NCBI RefSeq assembly: GCF_024138395.1
Contig: NZ_JAMYDU010000011.1
Location: forward strand, 79,964 to 143,963
DNA length: 64,000 nucleotides
Source of the DNA: Pseudomonas mandelii
GTDB lineage: Bacteria; Pseudomonadota; Gammaproteobacteria; Pseudomonadales; Pseudomonadaceae
Direction of reading: 5' to 3'
The position numbers and the translations under genes were made by a program. A model generated the notes under the pieces. The model saw only the letters and a list, made by a program, of their open reading frames with translations. It was not told the origin of the DNA and did no database searches. Below are positions 1 to 8,272 of the stretch, in pieces (position 1 is the stretch's first letter; each line of letters begins with the position of its first letter).

Positions 1-2
1 AC

Positions 3-302
3 ACCCATCTGCACGGTCGTGAGTTGTTGGCGCAGCTAAGCAATGTGGAGCGAGTCGACCATAGCCACGAAAGTGAATGCTGTGGCTTTGGTGGGACTTT
101 CAGCGTCCGTATGCCAGATATTTCCGGCGCGATGGTGGCTGACAAGACCCGGGCATTGAAGGAATCCGGCGCGCACAAGGTACTCAGTGCCGACTGCGGC
201 TGCCTGATGAACATCAATGGCTCGTTGGAGAAACAGCAGGAAGCGTTGCGCGGTCAGCATCTGGCCAGTTTCCTGTGGCAGCGTACCGGAGGTGCCCGAT
301 GA
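3..302 (+). CDS. lldE: Lactate utilization protein A (LldE/LutA), C-terminal part
   Basis: The reading frame enters from the left edge, so only about the last 99 residues are visible. The second CCG domain is seen: ESECCGFGGTF followed by a downstream ADCGCLMN, the cysteine pattern of heterodisulfide-reductase-like iron-sulfur binding proteins. In this family LutA/LldE works with LutB/LldF and LutC/LldG as a membrane-associated complex that oxidises L-lactate to pyruvate. The stop codon overlaps the start of the next gene (ATGA), so the genes are translationally coupled. The first residues, the promoter, and any lldP permease or lldR regulator lie outside the window. Identification is strong because the next two genes are lldF and lldG. 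Confidence 0.9.
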   Translation, partial: THLHGRELLAQLSNVERVDHSHESECCGFGGTFSVRMPDISGAMVADKTRALKESGAHKVLSADCGCLMNINGSLEKQQEALRGQHLASFLWQRTGGAR

Positions 303-1753
303 GCACTTCCACGATTATTCCTACGGTTGCCGTAGAAGAAGATTTTCGCACCCGGGCTCACAAGGCTTTGGCTGACACGCAACTGCGAAACAACTTTCGT
401 AGTGCGATGGATTCACTGATGAGCAAACGGGCAGCGTCCTTCAGCGATGCCTTTGAGCGAGAACATTTGCGAGCGCTGGGCAATGCTGTCCGCGCCCGTG
501 CTTTATCCAAGTTGCCCGATTTGCTCGAGCAGCTTGAACAGAACCTGACCCGCAACGGTGTGACAGTGCACTGGGCGGAAACGGTGGACGAAGCCAATGG
601 CATCGTCTTGTCGATCATCCGCGCTCACGAGGCGCGGCAAGTGATCAAGGGCAAATCGATGGTCAGCGAAGAGATGGAGATGAATCATGTCCTCGCGGCT
701 CAAGGCATTGAATGCCTGGAGTCGGACATGGGCGAATTCATCGTCCAGCTCGACCACGAGAAGCCTTCACACATCATTATGCCGGCGATCCACAAGAATG
801 CCGGTCAGGTCGCGTCCTTGTTCCACGACAAACTTGGCGTGGAGTACACCAAGGACGTAGACCAACTCATTCAGATCGGTCGCAAAGTCTTGCGACAGAA
901 ATTCTTCGAAGCAGACATCGGCGTCTCCGGCGTCAACTTCGCCGTGGCCGAAACCGGTACCCTGCTACTGGTGGAAAACGAAGGCAACGGGCGCATGTCG
1001 ACCACCGTGCCGCCCGTACACATTGCCGTCACGGGCATCGAGAAAGTCGTCGAAAACCTGCGGGACGTTGTACCGCTGTTGTCGCTGCTGACCCGCTCGG
1101 CCCTCGGCCAGCCGATCACCACCTACGTCAATATGATCTCCGGGCCACGCAAGGAACATGAACTCGACGGCCCGCAGGAAGTGCACCTGGTATTGCTCGA
1201 CAACGGTCGCAGCCAGGCGTTTGCCGACAGCGAATTGCGCCAGACCCTGAACTGCATCCGCTGCGGCGCCTGTATGAATCATTGCCCGGTCTACACTCGA
1301 ATCGGAGGCCATGCCTATGGGGAGGTTTACCCTGGGCCTATCGGAAAAATCATCACCCCGCACATGGTCGGCCTGGCGAAAGTCCCCGATCACCCGAGTG
1401 CGTCTTCGTTATGTGGTGCTTGCGGTGAAGTCTGCCCGGTAAAAATTCCGATCCCTGCATTGCTGCGTCGCCTACGGGAAGAGAACGTCAAAGCCCCGGA
1501 CAGCCCGCATCAAGTGATGCGCGGTCAGGGCAGCAAATACTCGCGCAAAGAACGGTTTATCTGGAACGCCTGGGCGAAGCTCAACAGCTCGCCAACGCTC
1601 TATCGCCTGTTCGGCTTCTTCGCCACCCGCCTGCGTGCACTGACGCCGAGCAATGTTGGCCCGTGGACCCAGAACCACAGCGCACCGAAACCCGCCGCGC
1701 GCTCACTGCATGACATGGCCCGCGAGCATTTGGCCAAACAGGGAGACCGCTGA
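299..1753 (+). CDS. lldF: Lactate utilization iron-sulfur protein B (LldF/LutB)
   Basis: This 484-aa protein is the iron-sulfur electron-transfer subunit of the LldEFG L-lactate dehydrogenase complex. The LUD domain fills the first two thirds (for example GVNFAVAETGTLLLVENEGN). Two ferredoxin-type 4Fe-4S motifs follow: CIRCGACMNHCP from about residue 319 and CGACGEVCP from about residue 372. I place the start at the ATG at 299, overlapping the lldE stop as ATGA, rather than at the upstream in-frame start at 275. The next gene begins in a TGATG overlap at the stop, so the three genes form a tightly coupled operon. Length and motif order match the LutB family. Confidence 0.95.
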   Translation: MSTSTIIPTVAVEEDFRTRAHKALADTQLRNNFRSAMDSLMSKRAASFSDAFEREHLRALGNAVRARALSKLPDLLEQLEQNLTRNGVTVHWAETVDEANGIVLSIIRAHEARQVIKGKSMVSEEMEMNHVLAAQGIECLESDMGEFIVQLDHEKPSHIIMPAIHKNAGQVASLFHDKLGVEYTKDVDQLIQIGRKVLRQKFFEADIGVSGVNFAVAETGTLLLVENEGNGRMSTTVPPVHIAVTGIEKVVENLRDVVPLLSLLTRSALGQPITTYVNMISGPRKEHELDGPQEVHLVLLDNGRSQAFADSELRQTLNCIRCGACMNHCPVYTRIGGHAYGEVYPGPIGKIITPHMVGLAKVPDHPSASSLCGACGEVCPVKIPIPALLRRLREENVKAPDSPHQVMRGQGSKYSRKERFIWNAWAKLNSSPTLYRLFGFFATRLRALTPSNVGPWTQNHSAPKPAARSLHDMAREHLAKQGDR

Positions 1754-2424
1754 TGAGCGCCAAGCAAAATATCCTCGCCAAATTGCGCACCAGTCTGACA
1801 GGCACCACGCCGGTGCCTGACAACTTCGATGTCGAATTGGTGACCGAGCCCTACACCTACACGCCAGAGCAACGCATCCCGCAACTGCGCAAACTGATGG
1901 AAGCGGTGCACACCGAAATTCATCTGACGTCCGGAGAAGGCTGGCCCGAATTGCTGGCGCAACTGCTGCAGGATCGCCAGTTGCCAAGCCTGTTGATCGC
2001 GCCGGCAACACCCCACGGTCAACGTGTCACTCAGCATTGGGCGAAAAATCCTGGCTTGCCAGCACTCAAAGCCTACGACCGCCCGGTGGAGGAATGGAAA
2101 GCCGAGTTGTTCAACGACACCCCGGCCAGCCTGACCACCACCCTCGGAGCGATCGCCGCGACAGGTAGTCTGATTCTCTGGCCGACGCGGGAAGAACCGC
2201 GCCTGATGAGCCTGGTGCCGCCGGTGCATTTCGCGCTGCTCAAGGCCAGTGAAATCCGCGACAACTTCTATCAGGTGCAGCAGGAATTCGAATGGGCCCA
2301 AGGCATGCCGACCAATGCCTTACTGGTGTCTGGGCCATCGAAGACAGCCGACATCGAACAAATTCTGGCCTACGGCGCCCACGGGCCGAAAGACCTGGTC
2401 GTTCTGATCCTGGAGGACCAATGA
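1753..2424 (+). CDS. lldG: Lactate utilization protein C (LldG/LutC)
   Basis: This 223-aa LUD-domain protein is the third subunit of the LldEFG L-lactate oxidation complex. It has no cysteine clusters. The conserved LUD-type core is seen in the second half (TLGAIAATGSLILW followed by RLMSLVPPVHFAL), as expected for LutC. It starts in the TGATG overlap with lldF and its own stop overlaps the ATG of dld (ATGA at 2421). All four lactate genes are therefore in one coupled transcription unit. Confidence 0.93.
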   Translation: MSAKQNILAKLRTSLTGTTPVPDNFDVELVTEPYTYTPEQRIPQLRKLMEAVHTEIHLTSGEGWPELLAQLLQDRQLPSLLIAPATPHGQRVTQHWAKNPGLPALKAYDRPVEEWKAELFNDTPASLTTTLGAIAATGSLILWPTREEPRLMSLVPPVHFALLKASEIRDNFYQVQQEFEWAQGMPTNALLVSGPSKTADIEQILAYGAHGPKDLVVLILEDQ

Positions 2425-5231
2425 GTCTACCGGCGGCGTTCCTGCGAGATGCGCAGCAACTGATTCCTGAAACACGACGTTTCGACGATCCGCTGTCGAC
2501 CTTGGCCTTTGGCACCGACGCCAGTTTCTACCGGCTGATTCCGAAACTGGTGATTCGCGTCGAGTCCGAAGACGAAGTGGTGGCGCTGCTCAAACTGGCG
2601 CAACGGGACAAAGTCCCGGTGACCTTCCGCGCCGCCGGCACCAGCCTGTCTGGCCAGGCCATCAGCGATTCGGTGCTGATCGTGCTGGGCGATAACTGGA
2701 ACGGTCGCGAAATCCGTGGCCAGGGTATGCAAATCCGTCTGCAACCAGGTGTGATCGGCGCCCAGGCCAACGCCTGGCTGGCACCGTTCGGACGCAAGAT
2801 CGGTCCGGATCCGGCGTCGATCAACGCCTGCAAAATCGGCGGCATTGTCGCCAACAATGCGAGTGGCATGTGCTGTGGCACGGCGCAAAACACCTATCAC
2901 ACACTGGCCGGGATTCGTCTGGTGCTGGCCGATGGCAGCCGTCTCGATACCGAAGACGCCGCCAGTGTCGCAACCTTCCGTGAGAGCCAAGCCGAGCTGC
3001 TGGAACGTCTGGCGACGTTGGGCCGCGAGACCCGCGCCAATGCCGAACTGGCTGCGAGAATTCGCCACAAATACCGTCTGAAAAATACCACCGGACTGTC
3101 ACTCAATGCGCTGGTGGATTTCGACGAGCCAGTGGATATCTTGAGCCACTTGCTGGTGGGCTCAGAAGGCACGCTCGGGTTCATCAGCGCGGTGACCTAC
3201 GACACGGTGATTGACCACCCGAACAAGGCATCGGCGCTGATCGTGTTTCCGGATGTAGAAACCTGCTGCAACGCCGTCACCGTGCTGAAAAGCCAACCTG
3301 TATCGGCGGTGGAACTGCTGGACCGTCGCAGTCTTCGCTCGGTGCAGGACAGACCCGGCATGCCGGCTTTCGTACAACAACTGTCGACCAATGCCTGCGC
3401 CCTGCTGATCGAATCCCGCGCCGCCTCTTCTACTTTGCTGCAGGAACAACTGGCGCAAATCATGGCTTCGCTGACTGGGTTCCCGGTAGAGAAGCAAGTC
3501 GACTTCACCGAAGACCCGGTGGAAAACGCCCGGCTCTGGGCGATTCGCAAGGACACCTTCCCTGCCGTCGGCGCGGTACGCAAAACCGGCACCACGGTGA
3601 TCATCGAAGACGTGACCTTCCCGGTGGAACAACTGGCCAGCGGCGTCAACCGCTTGATCGAGCTGTTCGACAAACATCACTACGACGAAGCAATACTTTT
3701 CGGACACGCCCTGGAAGGTAATCTGCACTTTGTCTTCACCCAAGGCTTCAACAGCGCGGAAGAAGTCGCACGCTACCAGGCATTCATGGACGACGTGGCG
3801 CAATTGGTGGCCGTTGAATTCGGCGGCTCGCTGAAGGCCGAACACGGCACCGGTCGCAACATGGCGCCCTTCGTCGAACTGGAATGGGGCAGCGATGCTT
3901 ATCAGTTGATGTGGCAACTCAAACGCCTCCTCGACCCTAACGGCATTCTCAACCCGGACGTGGTGCTCAGCGACGACCCACAGATCCACCTCAAGCACCT
4001 GAAACCGCTGCCCGCCGCCGATGAGATTGTGGATAAGTGCATCGAATGCGGCTTCTGCGAACCAGTGTGTCCATCGAAAGACCTGACGCTGAGTCCACGC
4101 CAGCGCATCGTGATCTGGCGTGACATTCAAGCGAAGAAACGCGCCGGCACAGACACCGCCGAACTGGAACAGGCTTACGAATACCAGGGCATCGATACCT
4201 GCGCCGCCACCGGCCTGTGTGCACAACGTTGCCCTGTAGGAATCAACACCGGCGAGCTGGTGAAAAAGCTCCGCGGCCGTAAAGCGACGCATACGAAAAC
4301 CGCTAACTGGATTGAAGGAAATTTCGCCACCGCGTTGCAAGGCGCGCGCTTCACCCTGCACGTCGCCAACGGTGCGCGGATGCTGCTGGGGGCGCCGCGC
4401 CTGGCGAAACTGTCGGCATCACTGACGCGGCTGTCCAAGGGGCAGGTTCCGCAATGGACCAACGCCATGCCGCAGCCGGAAAGGGCCATTCGCTTCAGCC
4501 CGACCGTGTCGGACGAGCGGCCTCGGGTGGTGTACCTGGCGGCCTGCGTGTCGCGGGTCATGGGCCCGGCAGCGGGTGATAAAGAGCAAATGTCGCTGTA
4601 CGAAAAAACCCGTGGCCTGTTGGAAAAGGCCGGTTATCAGGTAGTTTTTCCAGACAATCAAGACAACCTCTGCTGCGGTCAGCCATTCGCCTCCAAAGGC
4701 TACGCCGAACAGGCCGAACACAAACGCCAGGAACTGATCGGCGCACTGCTACACGCCAGCCGCGGCGGGCTCGACCCGATCTATTGCGACACCAGCCCTT
4801 GTACCTTGCGGCTGGCTCAGGACTTGGGCGATGTGCGGCTGGACCTGTACGACCCGGTGCGTTTCATCCGCACTCACTTGATGGATCGTCTCGATTTCAC
4901 CCCCCAGGAAGCGCCGATCGCGGTGCACGTCACGTGCAGCACTCAGCATCTCGGCGAAAGCCAGGCGTTGATCGATCTGGCGCGCAAATGCAGTAAAAAC
5001 GTGGTCATTCCGGAAGGCATTCACTGCTGTGGCTTTGCTGGCGACAAGGGCTTTACTACCCCGCAATTGAATGCCCATTCGTTACGCACGCTCAAGGACG
5101 CGGTTCAGCAATGCAGTGAGGGGATTTCCACCAGCCGCACCTGTGAGATCGGTCTGACACAACATGGCGGCATTGACTACCACGGACTGGTCTATCTGGT
5201 GGATCGAGTGACGCAGGCCAGGGCAACCTGA
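2421..5231 (+). CDS. dld: FAD-linked D-lactate dehydrogenase fused to iron-sulfur domains (Dld type)
   Basis: This 936-aa respiratory lactate dehydrogenase is of the long ferredoxin-fused type, expected to oxidise D-lactate at the membrane and feed the quinone pool. The order of parts is: an FAD-binding PCMH domain (about residues 40-270, with RAAGTSLSGQA and GGIVANNASGMCCG); an FAD-oxidase C-terminal domain (to about 530, with FGHALEGNLHF and AEHGTGRNMAP); two 4Fe-4S motifs (CIECGFCEPVCPS from about residue 540 and CAATGLCAQRCP from about 594); and two CCG domains (DNLCCGQPF and GIHCCGFAGDKG). The ATG at 2421 is preceded by TGGAGG and overlaps the lldG stop. An in-frame start at 2292 would lie deep inside lldG and is unlikely. 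Substrate stereochemistry is inferred from the family and the operon. Confidence 0.92.
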   Translation: MSLPAAFLRDAQQLIPETRRFDDPLSTLAFGTDASFYRLIPKLVIRVESEDEVVALLKLAQRDKVPVTFRAAGTSLSGQAISDSVLIVLGDNWNGREIRGQGMQIRLQPGVIGAQANAWLAPFGRKIGPDPASINACKIGGIVANNASGMCCGTAQNTYHTLAGIRLVLADGSRLDTEDAASVATFRESQAELLERLATLGRETRANAELAARIRHKYRLKNTTGLSLNALVDFDEPVDILSHLLVGSEGTLGFISAVTYDTVIDHPNKASALIVFPDVETCCNAVTVLKSQPVSAVELLDRRSLRSVQDRPGMPAFVQQLSTNACALLIESRAASSTLLQEQLAQIMASLTGFPVEKQVDFTEDPVENARLWAIRKDTFPAVGAVRKTGTTVIIEDVTFPVEQLASGVNRLIELFDKHHYDEAILFGHALEGNLHFVFTQGFNSAEEVARYQAFMDDVAQLVAVEFGGSLKAEHGTGRNMAPFVELEWGSDAYQLMWQLKRLLDPNGILNPDVVLSDDPQIHLKHLKPLPAADEIVDKCIECGFCEPVCPSKDLTLSPRQRIVIWRDIQAKKRAGTDTAELEQAYEYQGIDTCAATGLCAQRCPVGINTGELVKKLRGRKATHTKTANWIEGNFATALQGARFTLHVANGARMLLGAPRLAKLSASLTRLSKGQVPQWTNAMPQPERAIRFSPTVSDERPRVVYLAACVSRVMGPAAGDKEQMSLYEKTRGLLEKAGYQVVFPDNQDNLCCGQPFASKGYAEQAEHKRQELIGALLHASRGGLDPIYCDTSPCTLRLAQDLGDVRLDLYDPVRFIRTHLMDRLDFTPQEAPIAVHVTCSTQHLGESQALIDLARKCSKNVVIPEGIHCCGFAGDKGFTTPQLNAHSLRTLKDAVQQCSEGISTSRTCEIGLTQHGGIDYHGLVYLVDRVTQARAT

Positions 5232-5360
5232 AGAAAAATAGAACCCTGACGCACCGTCGCAGTCCACTGATCAAGTCCCGCGAACGTGGGACCTTTCCCA
5301 AAATTGGCAGCCCGTCCTGATGGCCAGCGATGCCTGGACCCTCAGTTCAAGGAGATATAT

Positions 5361-5648
5361 ATGAAACGCTCTGTACTGTTAGGTCTGTTCGTTACTGCCT
5401 CAATGCTGGCGTCCTCCTCGTTTGCCGCCGGCGGTTCGGACGATCTCTGTGCGACCAACCTGCAAGCCATTGCCAATGCCAAGACCCAGACTCTGACGCC
5501 GGAAATCAGAACTCGCGTCGAGGCCAGCGTCCAGCAGGCCAAGGCCTACCAGGCGCAAAACACCGAGGAAGGCACCAAAAAATGCATCTCCGAAACCACT
5601 CAAACCCTGCAGGAAATACAGAACCAGGACAAAGGCGATAAAACCTGA
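5361..5648 (+). CDS. Small exported protein of unknown function
   Basis: This 95-aa protein has a clear signal peptide: basic MKR, a hydrophobic stretch of about 16 residues, then an AAG-type cleavage region near residue 23. The mature part of about 72 residues is rich in Gln, Thr and Ala and has two cysteines (DDLCATN and KKCISET), which could form one disulfide in the periplasm. The start is fixed by AAGGAG seven to eight bases before the ATG. It stands alone, 129 bp after dld, and a GC-rich hairpin follows. I do not recognise a named family; proteins of this size and style are common in Pseudomonas. Confidence 0.8.
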   Translation: MKRSVLLGLFVTASMLASSSFAAGGSDDLCATNLQAIANAKTQTLTPEIRTRVEASVQQAKAYQAQNTEEGTKKCISETTQTLQEIQNQDKGDKT

Positions 5649-5659
5649 TAACCACTGAG

Positions 5660-5679
5660 GGCCAACCTACGGGTTGGCC
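5660..5679 (+). terminator. Hairpin after the small exported protein
   Basis: An 8-bp perfect stem, GGCCAACC / GGTTGGCC, with a TACG loop starts 11 bp after the stop codon. The U tract is poor (TTCTG), so it may be a weak terminator or an mRNA 3' end stabiliser. Confidence 0.6.
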
Positions 5680-5746
5680 TTCTGAGCCGCGTTGGCGTAC
5701 ACTGTGCACGCTTGTTGCTCACTCAGATGTACAGAGCAATGAGTTC

Positions 5747-6140
5747 GGGGCCGTTTAGGATTCGACGCCGGTTGCGAAACTTTAGGTGCATGCCGAGTTG
5801 GTAACAGAACTCGTAAATCCACTGTTGCAACTTTCTATAGTTGCCAATGACGAAACCTACGGGGAATACGCTCTCGCTGCGTAAGCAGCCTTAGCCCTTC
5901 CCTCCTGGCACCTTCGGGTCCAGCAATCATCAGGGGATGTCTGTAAACCCAAAGTGATTGTCATATAGAACAGAATCGCCGTGCAGTACGTTGTGGACGA
6001 AGCGGCTAAAACTTACACAACTCGCCCAAAGCACCCTGCCCGTCGGGTCGCTGAGGGTTAACTTAATAGACACGGCTACGCATGTAGTACCGACAGCGGA
6101 GTACTGGCGGACGGGGGTTCAAATCCCCCCGGCTCCACCA
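5747..6140 (+). ncRNA. ssrA: tmRNA (ssrA)
   Basis: The 5' end GGGGCCGTTTAGGATTCGAC and the 3' end GGTTCAAATCCCCCCGGCTC-CACCA are the canonical tmRNA termini that form the tRNA-like domain. The mRNA-like part reads GCC AAT GAC GAA ... GCT GCG TAA (5843-5884), coding the 13-residue proteolysis tag ANDETYGEYALAA. It rescues stalled ribosomes and tags incomplete proteins for degradation, with SmpB as partner (not in the window). The 3' end is the insertion site of the island: the integrase gene lies just downstream and a decayed copy of the 3' end is found at 29611. Confidence 0.97.
6118..6140 (+). other. Presumed attL of the island (3' end of ssrA)
   Basis: The last 23 bases of ssrA, TTCAAAT(C)6GGCTCCACCA, have a partner at 29611-29632 (TTCAAAT-TACCCCGGCCCACCA). 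With a tyrosine integrase gene immediately downstream, this fits the usual integration of islands in the tmRNA 3' end. The partner is imperfect (about four differences), so the assignment is an inference. Confidence 0.55.
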
Positions 6141-6151
6141 CTTCATCATCT

Positions 6152-6176
6152 AAAGACGTCCACGGACGTCTTTTTT
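6152..6176 (+). terminator. Rho-independent terminator after ssrA, island side
   Basis: The hairpin AAAGACGTCC / GGACGTCTTT with a very short loop is followed by TTTTTT. It lies 11 bp after the CCA end, so it terminates ssrA in the integrated state. A different hairpin, probably the original ssrA terminator, sits beyond the other island end at 29644. Confidence 0.8.
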
Positions 6177-6247
6177 GTGCCTGAAATCCAGTGAAATCAA
6201 GGGTTTGAGCGCTACTGGGCTCCATAGATCGTTTTTGAGTTCCAGCC

Positions 6248-6302
6248 GACTTGGTATTCCCAGTGGTATTCCCGGCTACCCAGCGCTAATCTTGGGAATA
6301 CC
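6248..6302. repeat. GGTATTCC repeats beside attL (possible integrase arm sites)
   Basis: TTGGTATTCCCAGTGGTATT is followed by a third copy in inverted orientation (GGGAATACC at 6294-6302). The same motif recurs next to the presumed right end of the island (CAATTGGTATTCC near 29545-29557). Short repeats in both att regions fit arm-type integrase binding sites. This reading is inferred from position only. Confidence 0.45.
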
Positions 6303-6326
6303 AAAAGGTGACATGGAGTACTTCTC

Positions 6327-7580
6327 ATGTGCGCTCAAACCGCCCTCTCGGACCGTCAGCTCAAGGCTGTCAAACCCAGAGACAAGGACTACGTCCTCAC
6401 CGATGGTGATGGGCTTCAGCTCCGCGTCCGGGTCAATCGCTCGATGCAGTGGAACTTCAACTACCGGCATCCCGTTACCAAGAATCGAATCAACATGGCG
6501 CTCGGCTCCTATCCCGAGGTTTCTCTGGCGCAAGCCCGGAAGAAAGCGGTTGAGGCCAGAGAGCTGTTGGCGCAAGGCATCGACCCCAAAGCTCAACGCA
6601 ACGAGCTGGTGCAAGCCAAACGAGCGGAGACAGAACACACGTTCGAGAATGTGGCCACCGCCTGGTTCGAGCTGAAGAAGGACTCGGTCACGCCGGCGTA
6701 TGCTGAAGACATCTGGCGCTCACTCACACTGCACGTTTTTCCGAGCATGAAATCGACACCGATCTCGGAAGTCAACGCACCGATGGTGATCAAGCTCCTT
6801 CGCCCAATCGAAGCCAAAGGCAGCCTGGAAACAGTGAAGCGACTGAGCCAACGGCTCAACGAGATCATGACCTACGGGGTCAACTCAGGAATGATCTTCG
6901 CGAACCCCCTCAGCGGTATCCGGGCGGTATTCAAGAAGCCGAAGAAAGAGAACATGGCTGCGCTTGCACCTGATGAACTTCCGGAGCTCATGCTGGAAAT
7001 CGCGAATGCCAGCATCAAGCGGATCACCCGCTGCCTGATCGAATGGCAACTGCACACCATGACCCGCCCTGCCGAAGCGGCCACCACCCGATGGGTAGAC
7101 ATCGACTTCGACAAACGTATCTGGACCATCCCGCCGGAGCGCATGAAAAAGCGTCGTTCGCACACCATCCCGCTGACCGAACAGGCACTCGCGTTACTGG
7201 AGGCGCTCAAGCCCCACAGTGGTCACAGGGAATACGTGTTCCCGGCAGATAGAAACCCGCGCACCCACGCCAATAGCCAGACCGCCAACATGGCGTTGAA
7301 ACGCATGGGCTTCCAGGACCGCTTGGTCAGCCACGGCATGCGCTCCATGGCCAGCACCATCCTGAATGAGCATGGCTGGGATCCGGAGCTGATCGAAGTC
7401 GCGCTGGCGCATGTCGACAAGGACGAAGTCCGAAGTGCCTACAACCGAGCGGACTACATCGAACGCCGGAGACCGATGATGGCTTGGTGGAGTGAGCACA
7501 TCCAGAAAGCGGCCACTGGCAACCTGTCGGCATCTGCGATCAATCAAACCAGGGACCACAACGTCGTGCCGATACGGTGA
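6327..7580 (+). CDS. Tyrosine site-specific integrase of the ssrA island (P4 type)
   Basis: This 417-aa protein has the P4-integrase layout. The N-terminal DUF4102-type arm-binding domain is seen in LSDRQLKAVKPRDKDYVL and YPEVSLAQARKKA. The SAM-like core-binding domain lies at about 90-190, then the catalytic domain. Catalytic residues seen are Arg in TMTRPAEAATTRW, His-x-x-Arg in SHGMRSMAS, His in ALAHVDKDEVRSAYNR and the Tyr in RADYIERR. It is expected to integrate and excise the island at the ssrA 3' end. The ATG at 6327 has GGAG eight bases upstream. Its position right after ssrA, reading away from it, is typical for such islands. Confidence 0.95.
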   Translation: MCAQTALSDRQLKAVKPRDKDYVLTDGDGLQLRVRVNRSMQWNFNYRHPVTKNRINMALGSYPEVSLAQARKKAVEARELLAQGIDPKAQRNELVQAKRAETEHTFENVATAWFELKKDSVTPAYAEDIWRSLTLHVFPSMKSTPISEVNAPMVIKLLRPIEAKGSLETVKRLSQRLNEIMTYGVNSGMIFANPLSGIRAVFKKPKKENMAALAPDELPELMLEIANASIKRITRCLIEWQLHTMTRPAEAATTRWVDIDFDKRIWTIPPERMKKRRSHTIPLTEQALALLEALKPHSGHREYVFPADRNPRTHANSQTANMALKRMGFQDRLVSHGMRSMASTILNEHGWDPELIEVALAHVDKDEVRSAYNRADYIERRRPMMAWWSEHIQKAATGNLSASAINQTRDHNVVPIR

Positions 7581-7812
7581 GCGCTCACCGGACGCTGCTG
7601 GTAACCGAGGATGACTCCCCAGATGGAGTGATGGTTGATTTGGCGACAGCGGCGACACCGGCGACAACCCACGTAATACCTGGCCTGCAGCATGGCGACA
7701 AAAGTGGCGACTGTCGCCGTTGCAAGCCTTGCTCTTGGGGCCTTTTGACTAAGTCCATGCGGGCGGGAAGGCTCCGCATTCCCACTCGCATGGGCTCTGC
7801 GTTATGGCATCT

Positions 7813-7901
7813 CACTTGACCACCTAGTTGCATTGCCACTGACCAGTTGTTTGCATCCGACTTGACCAGTCATTTGCATTCGCGCTGACCAGCCGTTTGC
7901 A
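7813..7901 (+). repeat. Left cluster of 23-bp repeats bounding cassette A
   Basis: Three head-to-tail units of exactly 23 bp start with TTGCAT and contain CTGACCAG or CTTGACCAG at the same place (7828-7850, 7851-7873, 7874-7896). They are preceded by an outer partial unit (CACTTGACCACCTAG) and followed by TTGCA. The same units in inverted orientation are found at 21373-21457. Multi-site ends like this are characteristic of IS21- and Tn7/Mu-type transposons whose transposase binds several subterminal copies; no such transposase is seen here. Confidence 0.75.
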
Positions 7902-7967
7902 GTTGATGGGTGTCAGCGGGTGCCACTCCGCGGGAGTGCGTCAGCCAAGCACTGAAGGACTGCAACC

Positions 7968-8152
7968 GGCCGATTCTGTTGAAAAAGTCGGTCGTGTTTT
8001 CTAAAGCAGAAAAGTCCGCGTCGGAGATTGAAATCCTGAATGTCCGCAGAGCCTTTCAGGCTGAAATTTCACGTAGAAGCGTGCTGAAGAGCGCTTTCAC
8101 CGATCCATCCTACGGCATTCTGAAAAAACCTACTTTTTCAACAAAATCGGCC
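7968..8152 (+). mobile_element. 185-bp MITE, copy 1
   Basis: This non-coding element has terminal inverted repeats of about 24 bp (GGCCGATTCTGTTGAAAAAG at the left; CTTTTTCAACAAAATCGGCC-type at the right, two differences). The interior is homologous to the reverse complement of 19764-19949, so the two are copies of one family in opposite orientation. It has no coding capacity and was presumably mobilised by a transposase elsewhere in the genome. Confidence 0.75.
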
Positions 8153-8272
8153 AAAAGCGACCATACAAGGCGGCCGGTTAAACAGTCACTTCGGAACAGA
8201 CTCCGAACAGGGATACCCTGTGAGTGGCGCACTCATGGGCCCAGCCTTCTTCCCTCGTCTGTATAGATCACG

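Noticed and set aside
3162..4361. Long open frame of 399 codons on the minus strand inside dld
   Set aside because: It is antisense to a clear 936-aa enzyme. High GC content keeps such frames open; the translation has no domain and no ribosome site.
7577..7839. Short frames on both strands after the integrase gene
   Set aside because: They arise from GGCGACA-type repeats; no start signal or family.
7813..7901. CRISPR array
   Set aside because: The 23-bp units are contiguous without spacers, there are only a few of them, and no cas gene is present.
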